Positions 45,143 through 59,400 of a stretch of DNA of 64,000 bases are shown piece after piece. This DNA comes from Amphiura filiformis (lineage: Eukaryota; Echinodermata; Ophiuroidea; Amphilepidida; Amphiuridae): the NCBI RefSeq assembly GCF_039555335.1, contig NC_092636.1, positions 53,499,706 through 53,563,705 of the forward strand, given 5' to 3'. Position 1 is the first letter of the stretch. Every line of letters starts with the position of its first letter. Below the pieces are notes generated by a model, which was given only the letters and a program-made list of their open reading frames with translations, did no database searches and was not told the DNA's origin. A program made the translations under genes and the position numbers.

Positions 45143-48100
45143 ACGTTTGACATTTTTATTTGATCTACAGGGGGCACATCACCATTACCAGATTACGCTT
45201 CCCAACGTGCAAAAAAGCCTCTCGGAAATCTCTTCTAATTATTTCCCTGCAATAGATAGAGCAATGAAATTGGGCATGGTTATGGGATGATCCATAAGCT
45301 GTAATATATTTTCGTTTTCACATAGATCGCCAATGTTAGGTTTTTTTTTTTTTTTCTTTTTTGTTGTTTTGTTTGTTTGTTGCAAATTTGATATTTTTAA
45401 CCCTTCCCGTGATTTCTAAGCGGTTAAAAACTCAATTCTTGGGATTTTACATCGATACATGATTTGGGCGATTAGTCCGCCACGACAGATTTAGAATCAT
45501 TTTTTCTGCTCATAATTTCATCAAACCCATCCCAGGTTTAATATTGCATCAAAGAAAGGTATCTCAGACTCAGGTTGGCTGAAAAATTAAACAAATAAGC
45601 TTAATTTCTACGTTTTACAGGGACTATTTACGGGTTGCACTTTTTCACAGCGGAATCTTATGGTGGTGTGCCCCCTTCGAAGATAGCATACCAGTAAAAT
45701 GATTCGCTTTATCTCGTTCAGCAGACAAAAACGACAACCAACGGGCATTTAAATTTGAGCTATCTGCAGTTGGTAGCAAAACCACACGAATGCAACAAAC
45801 ACTAAATGACATAAAACAGATAGAGAAATGCAAAAGCTTTATTTCAAAGTTTGTTTCAGCGTTATACGATATTCGGGTCTTGAGATATTTCAATTTTAAT
45901 ATTACCCATGTAAATCAATGCAGGAGCTCTATAGACACCGGCACCAGAATCGAGCAAATTACGGCATGTCTCGCCACATTTTCTTTTAGTTTAAAGTTAT
46001 GGTAAATTCGTGTTTTTACTATTACAACTATTACAACTGGCGATAGCTTAAATTAAATTGATGGTGTAATTTGGGTCTCCAGTAGGCCTAGTGCTATATA
46101 CTGAAGATTAAATTAAAATATTCAAGCAGTTAGGTCTGCAGATTGTGACATTATTTTGGAAACGGAGTACGAGAACGTCATAAGCGTAACGGATGCGCGC
46201 ATAACGCCTGCAGTATCAAATTATCGCGTTTTTTACGCAATCCCGCGTGACATTCGATCTGTCAATCATCTTCAGTAGAATAGCAAACCATGGATGAATA
46301 ATATGTGCGTTGACGACTTTTTCCCAGTCATAGTATTACTAATCAAAAGTTGCGTAAGACTGTATTTTGTTTATTTCAATCAAAATATTTCTGCTCATAA
46401 AACGTGTTTTAAAATGAGTTTTTCCCGTTATAATGAATTCATGCGCATTTGCTATCTACCGAAGATAGTTTAAATTTAATGAATTTTGTTACTCTTACCT
46501 CTTGAACGAAATAGATTGATGTTTTAGAATTGTGATAGTGGCGCTATCTAGGCAAAATCAAAGCAAAATTTCTAAGTGTTGCGATATTTTCTTTTCTAGG
46601 CATAATAATTATGTTGAATCCACGTGTTTTTCCTATCTACTGAAGATAACTCAAATGAAATGCCTGTTGTCATTTTGTCTCAAAGAGATAGCTTAATATT
46701 GTAGAGCCCTGTTAGTGGTGCTATCTACTGAAGACAAAGAAATTTCCAGTATGGTGGTCAAAAATAAACATTTTAAAAGCAAGCACTAAATAAACCTGTT
46801 TAAAGCAAGTCTTCACTGCTTTAAATTTGATTTGGATCTTCAGTAGATATTTATAGCACCAGCAGGCCTAATTCTAACATATCAATCCATCTCGTTCAGG
46901 AGACAAAATGACAACGTAGGCCTGCATTTTATTTCAGCTATCTTCAGTAGATAAGAAAGAAAACACATGAATTTAAAATTAAACCAAAACAAAATGTCGA
47001 TGTCGCAACACTTGGAATTTTAATTTGATTCTCAGTAGATATAGCACCAGTAGGCCTCATTCGATTCCAAAATATCATTCTATCTCGGGCAGGGGGGCAA
47101 AAACGACAACATAGGCCTGCATTTTATTTCAGCAGCTATATACCTATTCAGTAGATAGAACAAACAAAACACATGAAATTAAAATTATAAACCAAAACAA
47201 AATATCGCAACGTTTGACATTTTTATTTGATCTTCAGGGGCACATCACCATTACCAGATTACGCTTCCCAACGTGCAAAAAAGCCTCTCGAAATCTCTTC
47301 TAATTATTTCCCTGCAATAGATAGAGCAATGAAATTGGGCATGGTTATGGGATGATCCATAAGCTGTAATATATTTTCGTTTTCACATAGATCGCCAATG
47401 TCAGGTGTTATTTTTTTCTTTTTTTTTGTTGTTGTTTTGTTTGTTTGTTGCAAATTTGATATTTTTAAGCCTTCCCGTGATTTCTAAGCGGTTAAAAACT
47501 CAATTCTTGGGATTTTACATCGATACATGATTTGGGCGGTTAGTCCGCCACGACAGATTTAAAATCATTTTTTTCTGCTCATAATTTCATCAAACCCATC
47601 CCAGGTTTAATATTGCATCAAAGAAAGGTATCTCAGACTCAGGTTGGCTGAAAAATTAAACAAATAAGCTTAATTTCTACGTTTTACAGGGACTATTTAC
47701 GGGTTGCACTTTTCACAGCGGAATCTTATGGTGGTGTGCCCCTTCGAAGATAGCATACCAGTAAAATGATTCGCTTTATCTCGTTCAGCAGACAAAAACG
47801 ACAACCAACGGGCATTTAAATTTGAGCTATCTGCAGTTGGTAGCAAAACCACACGAATGCAACAAACACTAAATGACATAAAACAGATAGAGAAATGCAA
47901 AAGCTTTATTTCAAAGTTTGTTTCAGCGTTATACGATATTCGGGTCTTGAGATATTTCAATTTTAATATTACCCATGTAAATCAATGCAGGAGCTCTATA
48001 GACACCGGCACCAGAATCGAGCAAATTACGGCATGTCTCGCCACATTTTCTTTTAGTTTAAAGTTATGGTAAATTCGTGTTTTTACTATTACAACTATTA

Positions 48101-51100
48101 CAACTGGCGATAGCTTAAATTAAATTGATGGTGTAATTTGGGTCTCCAGTAGGCCTAGTGCTATATACTGAAGATTAAATTAAAATATTCAAGCAGTTAG
48201 GTCTGCAGATTGTGACATTATTTTGGAAACGGAGTACGAGAACGTCATAAGCGTAACGGATGCGCGCATAACGCCTGCAGTATCAAATTATCGCGTTTTT
48301 ACGCAATCCCGCGTGACATTCGATCTGTCAATCATCTTCAGTAGAATAGCAAACCATGGATGAATAATATGTGCGTTGACGACTTTTTCCCAGTCATAGT
48401 ATTACTAATCAAAAGTTGCGTAAGACGGTATTTTGTTTATTTCAATCAAAATATTTCTGCTCATAAAACGTGTTTTAAAATGAGTTTTTCCGTTATAATG
48501 AATTCATGCGCATTTGCTATCTACCGAAGATAGTTTAAATTTAATGAATTTTGTTACTCTTACCTCTTGAACGAAATAGATTGATGTTTTTAGAATTGTG
48601 ATAGTGGCGCTATCTAGGCAAAATCAAAGCAAAATTTCTAAGTGTTGCGATATTTTCTTTTTCTAGGCATAATAATTATGTTGAATCCACGTGTTTTTCC
48701 TATCTACTGAAGATAACTCAAATGAAATGCCTGTTGTCATTTTGTCTCAAAGAGATAGCTTAATATTGTAGAGCCCTGTTAGTGGTGCTATCTACTGAAG
48801 ACAAAGAAATTTCCAGTATGGTGGTCAAAAATAAACATTTTAAAAGCAAGCACTAAATAAACCTGTTTAAAGCAAGTCTTCACTGCTTTAAATTTGATTT
48901 GGATCTTCAGTAGATATTGATAGCACCAGCAGGCCTAATTCTAACATATCAATCCATCTCGTTCAGGAGACAAAAATGACAACGTAGGCCTGCATTTTAT
49001 TTCAGCTATCTTCAGTAGATAAGAAAGAAAACACATGAATTTAAAATTAAACCAAAACAAAATGTCGATGTCGCAACACTTGGAATTTTAATTTCATTCT
49101 CAGTAGATATAGCACCAGTAGGCCTCATTCGATTCCAAAATATCATTCTATCTCGGGCAGGGGGCAAAAACGACAACATAGGCCTGCATTTTATTTTAGC
49201 AGCTATATACCTATTCAGTAGATAGAACAAACAAAACACATGAAATTAAAATTATAAACCAAAACAAAATATCGCAACGTTTGACATTTTTATTTGATCT
49301 TCAGGGGCACATCACCATTACCAGATTACGCTTCCCAACGTGCAAAAAAGCCTCTCGGAAATCTCTTCTAATTATTTCCCTGCAATAGATAGAGCAATGA
49401 AATTGGGCATGGTTATGGGATGATCCATAAGCTGTAATATATTTTCGTTTTCACATAGATCGCCAATGTCAGGTTTTTTTTTTTTTCTTTTTTTGTTGTT
49501 GTTTTGTTTGTTTGTTGCAAATTTGATATTTTAACCCTTCCCGTGATTTCTAAGCGGTTAAAACTCAATTCTTGGGATTTTACATCGATACATGATTTGG
49601 GCGATTAGTCCGCAACGACAGATTTAGAATCATTTTTTCTGCTCATAATTTCATCAAACCCATCCCAGGTTTAATATTGCATCAAAGAAAGGTATCTCAG
49701 ACTCAGGTTGGCTGAAAAATTAAACAAATAAGCTTAATTTCTACGTTTTACAGGGACTATTTACGGGTTGCACTTTTTCACAGCGGAATCTTATGGTGGT
49801 GTGCCCCCTTCGAAGATAGCATACCAGTAAAATGATTCGCTTTATCTCGTTCAGCAGACAAAAACGACAACCAACGGGCATTTAAATTTGAGCTATCTGC
49901 AGTTGGTAGCAAAACCACACGAATGCAACAAACACTAAATGACATAAAACAGATACAGAAATGCAAAAGCTTTATTTCAAAGTTTGTTTCAGCGTTATAC
50001 GATATTCGGGTCTTGAGATATTTCAATTTTAATATTACCCATGTAAATCAATGCAGGAGCTCTATAGACACCGGCACCAGAATCGAGCAAATTACGGCAT
50101 GTCTCGCCACATTTTCTTTTAGTTTAAAGTTATGGTAAATTCGTGTTTTTACTATTACAACTATTACAACTATTACAACTGGCGATAGCTTAAATTAAAT
50201 TGATGGTGTAATTTGGGTCTCCAGTAGGCCTAGTGCTATATACTGAAGATTAAATTAAAATATTCAAGCAGTTAGGTCTGCAGATTGTGACATTATTTTG
50301 GAAACGGAGTACGAGAACGTCATAAGCGTAACGGATGCGCGCATAACGCCTGCAGTATCAAATTATCGCGTTTTTTACGCAATCCCGCGTGACATTCGAT
50401 CTGTCAATCATCTTCAGTAGAATAGCAAACCATGGATGAATAATATGTGCGTTGACGACTTTTTCCCAGTCATAGTATTACTAATCAAAAGTTGCGTAAG
50501 ACGGTATTTTGTTTATTTCAATCAAAATATTTCTGCTCATAAAACGTGTTTTAAAATGAGTTTTTCCCGTTATAAAGAATTCATGCGCATTTGCTATCTA
50601 CCGAAGATAGTTTAAATTTAATGAATTTTGTTACTCTTACCTCTTGAACGAAATAGATTGATGTTTTTAGAATTGTGATAGTGGCGCTATCTAGGCAAAA
50701 TCAAAGCAAAATTTCTAAGTGTTGCGATATTTTCTTTTCTAGGCATAATAATTATGTTGAATCCACGTGTTTTTCCTATCTACTGAAGATAACTCAAATG
50801 AAATGCCTGTTGTCATTTTGTCTCAAAGAGATAGCTTAATATTGTAGAGCCCTGTTAGTGCTGCTATCTACTGAAGACAAAGAAATTTCCAGTATGGTGG
50901 TCAAAAATAAACATTTTAAAAGCAAGCACTAAATAAACCTGTTTAAAGCAAGTCTTCACTGCTTTAAATTTGATTTGGATCTTCAGTAGATATTTATAGC
51001 ACCAGCAGGCCTAATTCTAACATATCAATCCATCTCGTTCAGGAGACAAAAATGACAACGTAGGCCTGCATTTTATTTCAGCTATCTTCAGTAGATAAGA

Positions 51101-53423
51101 AAGAAAACACATGAATTTAAAATTAAACCAAAACAAAATGTCGATGTCGCAACACTTGGAATTTTAATTTCATTCTCAGTAGATATAGCACCAGTAGGCC
51201 TCATTCGATTCCAAAATATCATTCTATCTCGGGCAGGGGGCAAAAACGACAACATAGGCCTGCATTTTATTTCAGCAGCTATATACCTATTCAGTAGATA
51301 GAACAAACAAAACACATGAAATTAAAATTATAAACCAAAACAAAATATCGCAACGTTTGACATTTTTATTTGATCTTCAGGGGCACATCACCATTACCAG
51401 ATTACGCTTCCCAACGTGCAAAAAAGCCTCTCGAAATCTCTTCTAATTATTTCCTGCAATAGATAGAGCAATGAAATTGGGCATGGTTATGGGATGATCC
51501 ATAAGCTGTAATATATTTTCGTTTTCACATAGATCGCCAATGTCAGGTTGTTTTTTTTTTCTTTCTTTTTGTTGTTGTTTTGTTTGTTTGTTGCAAATTT
51601 GATATTTTTAAGCCTTCCCGTGATTTCTAAGCGGTTAAAAACTCAATTCTTGGGATTTTACATCGATACATGATTTGGGCGATTAGTCCGCCACGACAGA
51701 TTTAAAATCATTTTTTCTGCTCATAATTTCATCAAACCCATCCCAGGTTTAATATTGCATCAAAGAAAGGTATCTCAGACTCAGGTTGGCTGAAAAATTA
51801 AACAAATAAGCTTAATTTCTACGTTTTACAGGGACTATTTACGGGTTGCACTTTTTCACAGCGGAATCTTATGGTGGTGTGCCCCTTCGAAGATAGCATA
51901 CCAGTAAAATGATTCGCTTTATCTCGTTCAGCAGACAAAAACGACAACCAACGGGCATTTAAATTTGAGCTATCTGCAGTTGGTAGCAAAACCACACGAA
52001 TGCAACAAACACTAAATGACATAAAACAGATAGAGAAATGCAAAAGCTTTATTTCAAAGTTTGTTTCAGCGTTATACGATATTCGGGTCTTGAGATATTT
52101 CAATTTTAATATTACCCATGTAAATCAATTCAGGAGCTCTATAGACACCGGCACCAGAATCGAGCAAATTACGGCATGTCTCGCCACATTTTCTTTTAGT
52201 TTAAAGTTATGGTAAATTCGTGTTTTTACTATTACAACTATTACAACTGACGATAGCTTAAATTAAATTGATGGTGTAATTTGGGTCTCCAGTAGGCCTA
52301 GTGCTATATACTGAAGATTAAATTAAAATATTCAAGCAGTTAGGTCTGCAGATTGTGACATTATTTTGGAAACGGAGTACGAGAACGTCATAAGCGTAAC
52401 GGATGCGCGCATAACGCCTGCAGTATCAAATTATCGCGTTTTTACGCAATCCCGCGCGACATTCGATCTGTCAATCATCTTCAGTAGAATAGCAAACCAT
52501 GGATGAATAATATGTGCGTTGACGACTTTTTCCCAGTCATAGTATTACTAATCAAAAGTTGCGTAAGACGGTATTTTGTTTATTTCAATCAAAATATTTC
52601 TGCTCATAAAACGTGTTTTAAAATGAGTTTTTTTTTTATAATGAATTCATGCGCATTTGCTATCTACCGAAGATAGCTTAAATTTAATGAATTTTGTTAC
52701 TCTTACCTCTTGAACGAAATAGATTGATGTTTTTAGAATTGTGATAGTGGCGCTATCTATCCAAAATCAAAGCAAAATTTCTAAGTGTTGTGATGATATT
52801 TTCTTTTTCTAGGCATAATAATTATGTTGAATCCACGTGTTTTTCCTATCTACTGAAGATAACTCAAATGAAATGCATGTTGTCATTTTGTCTCAAAGAG
52901 ATAGCTTAATATTGTAGAGCCCTGTTAGTGGTGCTATCTATACTGATGACAAAGAAATTTCCAGTATGGTGGTCAAAAATAAACATTTTAAAAGCAAGCA
53001 CTAAATAAACCTGTTTAAAGCAAGTCTTCACTGCTTTAAATTTGATTTGGATCTTCAGTAGATATTTATAGCACCAGCAGGCCTACTTCTAACATATCAA
53101 TCCATCTCGTTCAGGAGACAAAATGACAACGTAGGCCTGCATTTTATTTCAGCTATCTTCAGTAGATAAGAAAGAAAACACATGAATTTAAAATTAAACC
53201 AAAACAAAATGTCGATGTCGCAACACTTGGAATTTTCATTTGATTCTCAGTAGATATAGCACCAGTAGGTCTCATTCGATTTCAAAATATCACTCTATCT
53301 CGGGCAGGGGGCAAAAACGACAACATAGGCCTGTATTTTATTTCAGCAGCTATATACCTATTCAGTAGATAGAACAAACAAAACACATGAAATTAAAATT
53401 ATAAACCAAAACAAAATATCGCA
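45143..53423. repeat. Two-unit (dimer) higher-order pattern, units 4-7
   Basis: Units alternate at three independent sites. Units starting 45143 and 49277 have GATTTAGAATC, AACCCTTCCCG and GTGCCCCCTTCG. Units starting 47210 and 51353 have GATTTAAAATC, AAGCCTTCCCG and GTGCCCCTTCG. Identity at a distance of two units rather than one indicates amplification of a ~4.14-kb dimer. Confidence 0.82.
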
Positions 53424-56400
53424 ACGTTTGACATTTTATTTGATCTTCAGGGGCACATCACCATTACCAGATTACGCTTCCCAACGTGCAAAAAAGCCTC
53501 TCGGAAATCTCTTCTAATTATTTCCCTGCAATAGATAGAGCAATGAAATTGGGCATGGTTATGAGATGATCCATAAGCTGTAATATATTTTCGTTTGCAC
53601 ATAGATCGCCAATGTCAAGTTTTTTTTTCTTTCTTTCTTTTTTTTTTGTTTGTTTGTTTGTTTGTTGCAAATTTGATATTTTTAACCCTTCCCGTGATTT
53701 CTAAGCGGTTAAAAACTCAATTCTTGGGATTTTACATCGATACATGATTTGGGCGATTAGTCCGCCACGACAGATTTAAAATCATTTTTTCTGCTCATAA
53801 TTTCATCAAACCCATCCCAGGTTTAATATTGCATCAAAGAAAGGTATCTCAGACTCATGTTGGCTGAAAATTAAACAAATAAGCTTAATTTCTACGTTTT
53901 ACAGGGACTATTTACGGGTTGCACTTTTTCACAGCGGAATCTTATGGTGGTGTGCCCCCTTAGAAGATAGCATACCAGTAAAATGATTCGCTTTATCTCG
54001 TTCAGTAGACAAAAACGACAACCAACGGGCATTTAAATTTGAGCTATCTGCAGTTGGTAGCAAAACCACACGAATGCAACAAACACCAAATGACATAAAA
54101 CAGATAGAGAAATGCAAAAGCTTTATTTCAAAGTTTGTTTCAGCGTTATACGGTATTCGGTTCTTGAGATATTTCAATTTTAATATTACCCATGTAAATC
54201 AATGCAGGAGCTCTATAGACACCGGCACCAGAATCGAGCAAATTACGGCATGTCTCGCCACATTTTCTTTTAGTTTAAAGTTATGGTAAATTCGTGTTTT
54301 TACTATTACAACTGGCGATAGCTTAAATTAAATTGATGGTGTAATTTGGGTCTCCAGTAGGCCTAGTGCTATATACTGAAGATTAAATTAAAATATTCAA
54401 GCAGTTAGGTCTGCAGATTGTGACATTATTTTGGAAACGGAGTACGAGAACGTCATAAGCGTAACGGATGCGCGCATAACGCCTGCAGTATCAAATTATA
54501 GCGTTTTTTACGCAATCCCGCGCGACATTCGATCTGTCAATCATCTTCAGTAGAATAGCAAACCATGGATGAATAATATGTGCGTTGACGACTTTTTTCC
54601 CAGTCATAGTATTACTAATCAAAAGTTGCGTAAGACGGTATTTTGTTTATTTCAATCAAAATATTTCTGCTCATAAAACGTGTTTTAAAATGAGTTTTTC
54701 CGTTATAATGAATTATGCGCATTTGCTATCTACCGAAGATAGCTTAAATTTAATGAATTTTGTTACTCTTACCTCTTGAACGAAATAGATTGATGTTTTT
54801 AGAATTGTGATAGTGGCGCTATCTATGCAAAATCAAAGCAAAATTTCTAAGTGTTGTGATGATATTTTCTTTTCTAGGCATAATAATTATGTTGAATCCA
54901 CGTGTTTTTCCTATCTACTGAAGATAACTCAAATGAAATGCATGTTGTCATTTTGTCTCAAAGAGATAGCTTAATATTGTAGAGCCCTGTTAGTGGTGCT
55001 ATCTACTGAAGACAAAGAAATTTCCAGTATGGTGGTCAAAAATAAACATTTTAAAAGCAAGCACTAAATAAACCTGTTTAAAGCAAGTCTTCACTGCTTT
55101 AAATTTGATTTGGATCTTCAGTAGATATTTATAGCACCAGCAGGCCTACTTCTAACATATCAATCCATCTCGTTCAGGAGAAAAAAAAATGACAACGTAG
55201 GCCTGCATTTTATTTCAGCTATCTTCAGTAGATAAGAAAGAAAACACATGAATTTAAAATTAAACCAAAACAAAATGTCGATGTCGCAACACTTGGAATT
55301 TTAATTTGATTCTCAGTAGATATAGCACCAGTAGGTCTCATTCGATTCCAAAATATCACTCTATCTCGGGCAGGAGGCAAAAACGACAACATAGGCCTGT
55401 ATTTTATTTCAGCAGCTATATACCTATTCAGTAGATAGAACAAACAAAACACATGAAATTAAAATTATAAACCAAAACAAAATATCGCAACGTTTGACAT
55501 TTTTATTTGATCTTCAGGGGGCACATCACCATTACCAGATTACGCTTCAAAAAGTAAAAAAAAGCCTCTCGGAAATCTCTTCTAATTATTTCCCTGCAAT
55601 AGATAGAGCAATGAAATTGGGCATGGTTATGGGATGATCCATAAGCTGTAATATATTTTCGTTTGCACATAGATCGCCAATGTCAGGTTTTTTTTTCTTT
55701 CTTTCTTTCTTTTTTTTTTTTTTTGTTTGTTTGTTGCAAATTTGATATTTTTAACCCTTCCCGTGATTTCTAAGCGGTTAAAAACTCAATTCTTGGGATT
55801 TTACATCGATACATGATTTGGGCGATTAGTCCGCCACGACAGATTTAAAATCATTTTTCTGCTCATAATTTCATCAAACCCATCCCAGGTTTAATATTGC
55901 ATCAAAGAAAGGTATCTCAGACTCATGTTGGCTGAAAAATTAAACAAATAAGCTTAATTTCTACGTTTTACAGGGACTATTTACGGGTTGCACTTTTTCA
56001 CAGCGGAATCTTATGGTGGTGTGGCCCCTTAGAAGATAGCATACCAGTAAAATGATTCGCTTTATCTCGTTCAGCAGACAAAAACGACAACCAACGGGCA
56101 TTTAAATTTGAGCTATCTGCAGTTGGTAGCAAAACCACACGAATGCAACAAACACCAAATGACATAAAACAGATAGAGAAATGCAAAAGCTTTATTTCAA
56201 AGTTTGTTTCAGCGTTATACGGTATTCGGTTCTTGAGATATTTCAATTTTAATATTACCCATGTAAATCAATGCAGGAGCTCTATAGACACCGGCACCAG
56301 AATCGAGCAAATTACGGCATGTCTCGCCACATTTTCTTTTAGTTTAAAGTTATGGTAAATTCGTGTTTTTACTATTACAACTATTACAACTGACGATAGC

Positions 56401-59400
56401 TTAAATTAAATTGATGGTGTAATTTGGGTCTCCAGTAGGCCTAGTGCTATATACTGACGATTAAATTAAAACATTCAAGCAGTTAGGTCTGCAGATTGTG
56501 ACATTATTTTGGAAACGGAGTACGAGAACGTCATAAGCGTAACGGATGCGCGCATAACGCCTGCAGTATCAAATTATCACGTTTTTTACGCAATCCCGCG
56601 CGACATTCGATCTGTCAATCATCTTCAGTAGAATAGCAACCCATAGATGAATAATATGTGCGTTGACGACTTTTTCCCAGTCATAGTATTACTAATCAAA
56701 AGTTGCGTAAGACGGTATTTTGTTTATTTCAATCAAAATATTTCTGCTCATAAAAGGTGTTTTAAAATGAGTTTTTCCCGTTATAATGAATTCATGCGCA
56801 TTTGCTATCTACCGAAGATAGCTTAAATTTAATGAATTGTGTTACTCTTACCTCTTGAACGAAATAGATTGATGTTTTTAGAATTGTGATAGTGGCGCTA
56901 TCTATGCAAAATCAAAGCAAAATTTCTAAGTGTTGTGATGATATTTTCTTTTCTAGGCATAATAATTATGTTGAATCCACGTGTTTTTCCTATCTACTGA
57001 AGATAACTCAAATGAAATGCATGTTGTCATTTTGTCTCAAAGAGATAGCTTAATATTGTAGAGCCCTGTTAGTGGTGCTATCTATACTGAAGACAAAGAA
57101 ATTTCCAGTATGGTGGTCAAAAATAAACATTTTAAAAGCAAGCACTAAATAAACCTGTTTAAAGCAAGTCTTCACTGCTTTAAATTTGATTTGGATCTTC
57201 AGTAGATATTTATAGCACCAGCAGCCCTACTTCTAACATATCAATCCATCTCGTTCAGGAGACAAAAATGACAACGTAGGCCTGCATTTTATTTCAGCTA
57301 TCTTCAGTAGATAAGAAAGAAAAAACATGAATTTAAAATTAAACCAAAACAAAATGTCGATGTCGCAACACTTGGAATTTTCATTTGATTCTCAGTAGAT
57401 ATAGCACCAGTAGGTCTCATTCGATTTCAAAATATCACTCTATCTCGGGCAGGGGGCAAAAACGACAACATAGGCCTGTATTTTATTTCAGCAGCTATAT
57501 ACCTATTCAGTAGATAGAACAAACAAAACACATGAAATTAAAATTATAAACCAAAACAAAATATCGCAACGTTTGACATTTTTATTTGATCTTCAGGAGG
57601 CACATCACCATTACCAGATTACGCTTCCCAACGTGCAAAAAAGCCTCTCGGAAATCTCTTCTAATTATTTCCCTGCAATAGATAGAGCAATGAAATTGGG
57701 CATGGTTATGGGATGATCCATAAGCTGTAATATATTTTCGTTTGCACATAGATCGCCAATGTCAGGTTTTTTTTTCTTTCTTTCTTTTTTTTTTTTTTGT
57801 TTGTTTGTTTGTTGCAAATTTGATATTTTTAACCCTTCCCGTGATTTCTAAGCGGTTAAAACTCAATTCTTGGGATTTTACATCGATACATGATTTGGGC
57901 GATTAGTCCGCCACGACAGATTTAAAATCATTTTTTCTGCTCATAATTTCATCAAACCCATCCCAGGTTTAATATTGCATCAAAGAAAGGTATCTCAGAC
58001 TCATGTTGGCTGAAAAATTAAACAAATAAGCTTAATTTCTACGTTTTACAGGGACTATTTACGGGTTGCACTTTTTCACAGCGGAATCTTATGGTGGTGT
58101 GCCCCCTTAGAAGATAGCATACCAGTAAAATGATTCGCTTTATCTCGTTCAGCAGACAAAAACGACAACCAACGGGCATTTAAATTTGAGCTATCTGCAG
58201 TTGGTAGCAAAACCACACGAATGCAACAAACACCAAATGACATAAAACAGATAGAGAAATGCAAAAGCTTTATTTCAAAGTTTGTTTCAGCGTTATACGG
58301 TATTCGGTTCTTGAGATATTTCAATTTTAATATTACCCATGTAAATCAATGCAGGAGCTCTATAGACACCGGCACCAGAATCGAGCAAATTACGGCATGT
58401 CTCGCCACATTTTCTTTTAGTTTAAAGTTATGGTAAATTCGTGTTTTACTTTTACTATTACAACTATTACAACTGACGATAGCTTAAATTAAATTGATGG
58501 TGTAATTTGGGTCTCCAGTAGGCCTAGTGCTATATACTGAAGATTAAATTAAAATATTCAAGCAGTTAGGTCTGCAGATTGTGACATTATTTTGGAAACG
58601 GAGTACGAGAACGTCATAAGCGTAACGGATGCGCGCATAACGCCTGCAGTATCAAATTATCGCGTTTTTTACGCAATCCCGCGCGACATTCGATCTGTCA
58701 ATCATCTTCAGTAGAATAGCAACCCATAGATGAATAATATGTGCGTTGACGACTTTTTCCCAGTCATAGTATTACTAATCAAAAGTTGCGTAAGACGGTA
58801 TTTTGTTTATTTCAATCAAAATATTTCTGCTCATAAAACGTGTTTTAAAATGAGTTTTTCCGTTTTATTGAATTCATGCGCATTTGCTATCTACCGAAGA
58901 TAGCTTAAATTTAATGAATTTTGTTACTCTTACCTCTTGAACGAAATAGATTGATGTTTTTAGAATTGTGATAGTGGCGCTATCTATGCAAAATCAAAGC
59001 AAAATTTCTAAGTGTTGTGATGATATTTTCTTTTTCTAGGCATAATAATTATGTTGAATCCACGTGTTTTTCCTATCTACTGAAGATAACTCAAATGAAA
59101 TGCATGTTGTCATTTTGTCTCAAAGAGATAGCTTAATATTGTAGAGCCCTGTTAGTGGTGCTATCTATACTGAAGACAAAGAAATTTCCAGTATGGTGGT
59201 CAAAATAAACATTTTAAAAGCAAGCACTAAATAAACCTGTTTAAAGCAAGTCTTCACTGCTTTAAATTTGATTTGGATCTTCAGTAGATATTTATAGCAC
59301 CAGCAGCCCTACTTCTAACATATCAATCCATCTCGTTCAGGAGACAAAAATGACAACGTAGGCCTGCATTTTATTTCAGCTATCTTCAGTAGATAAGAAA

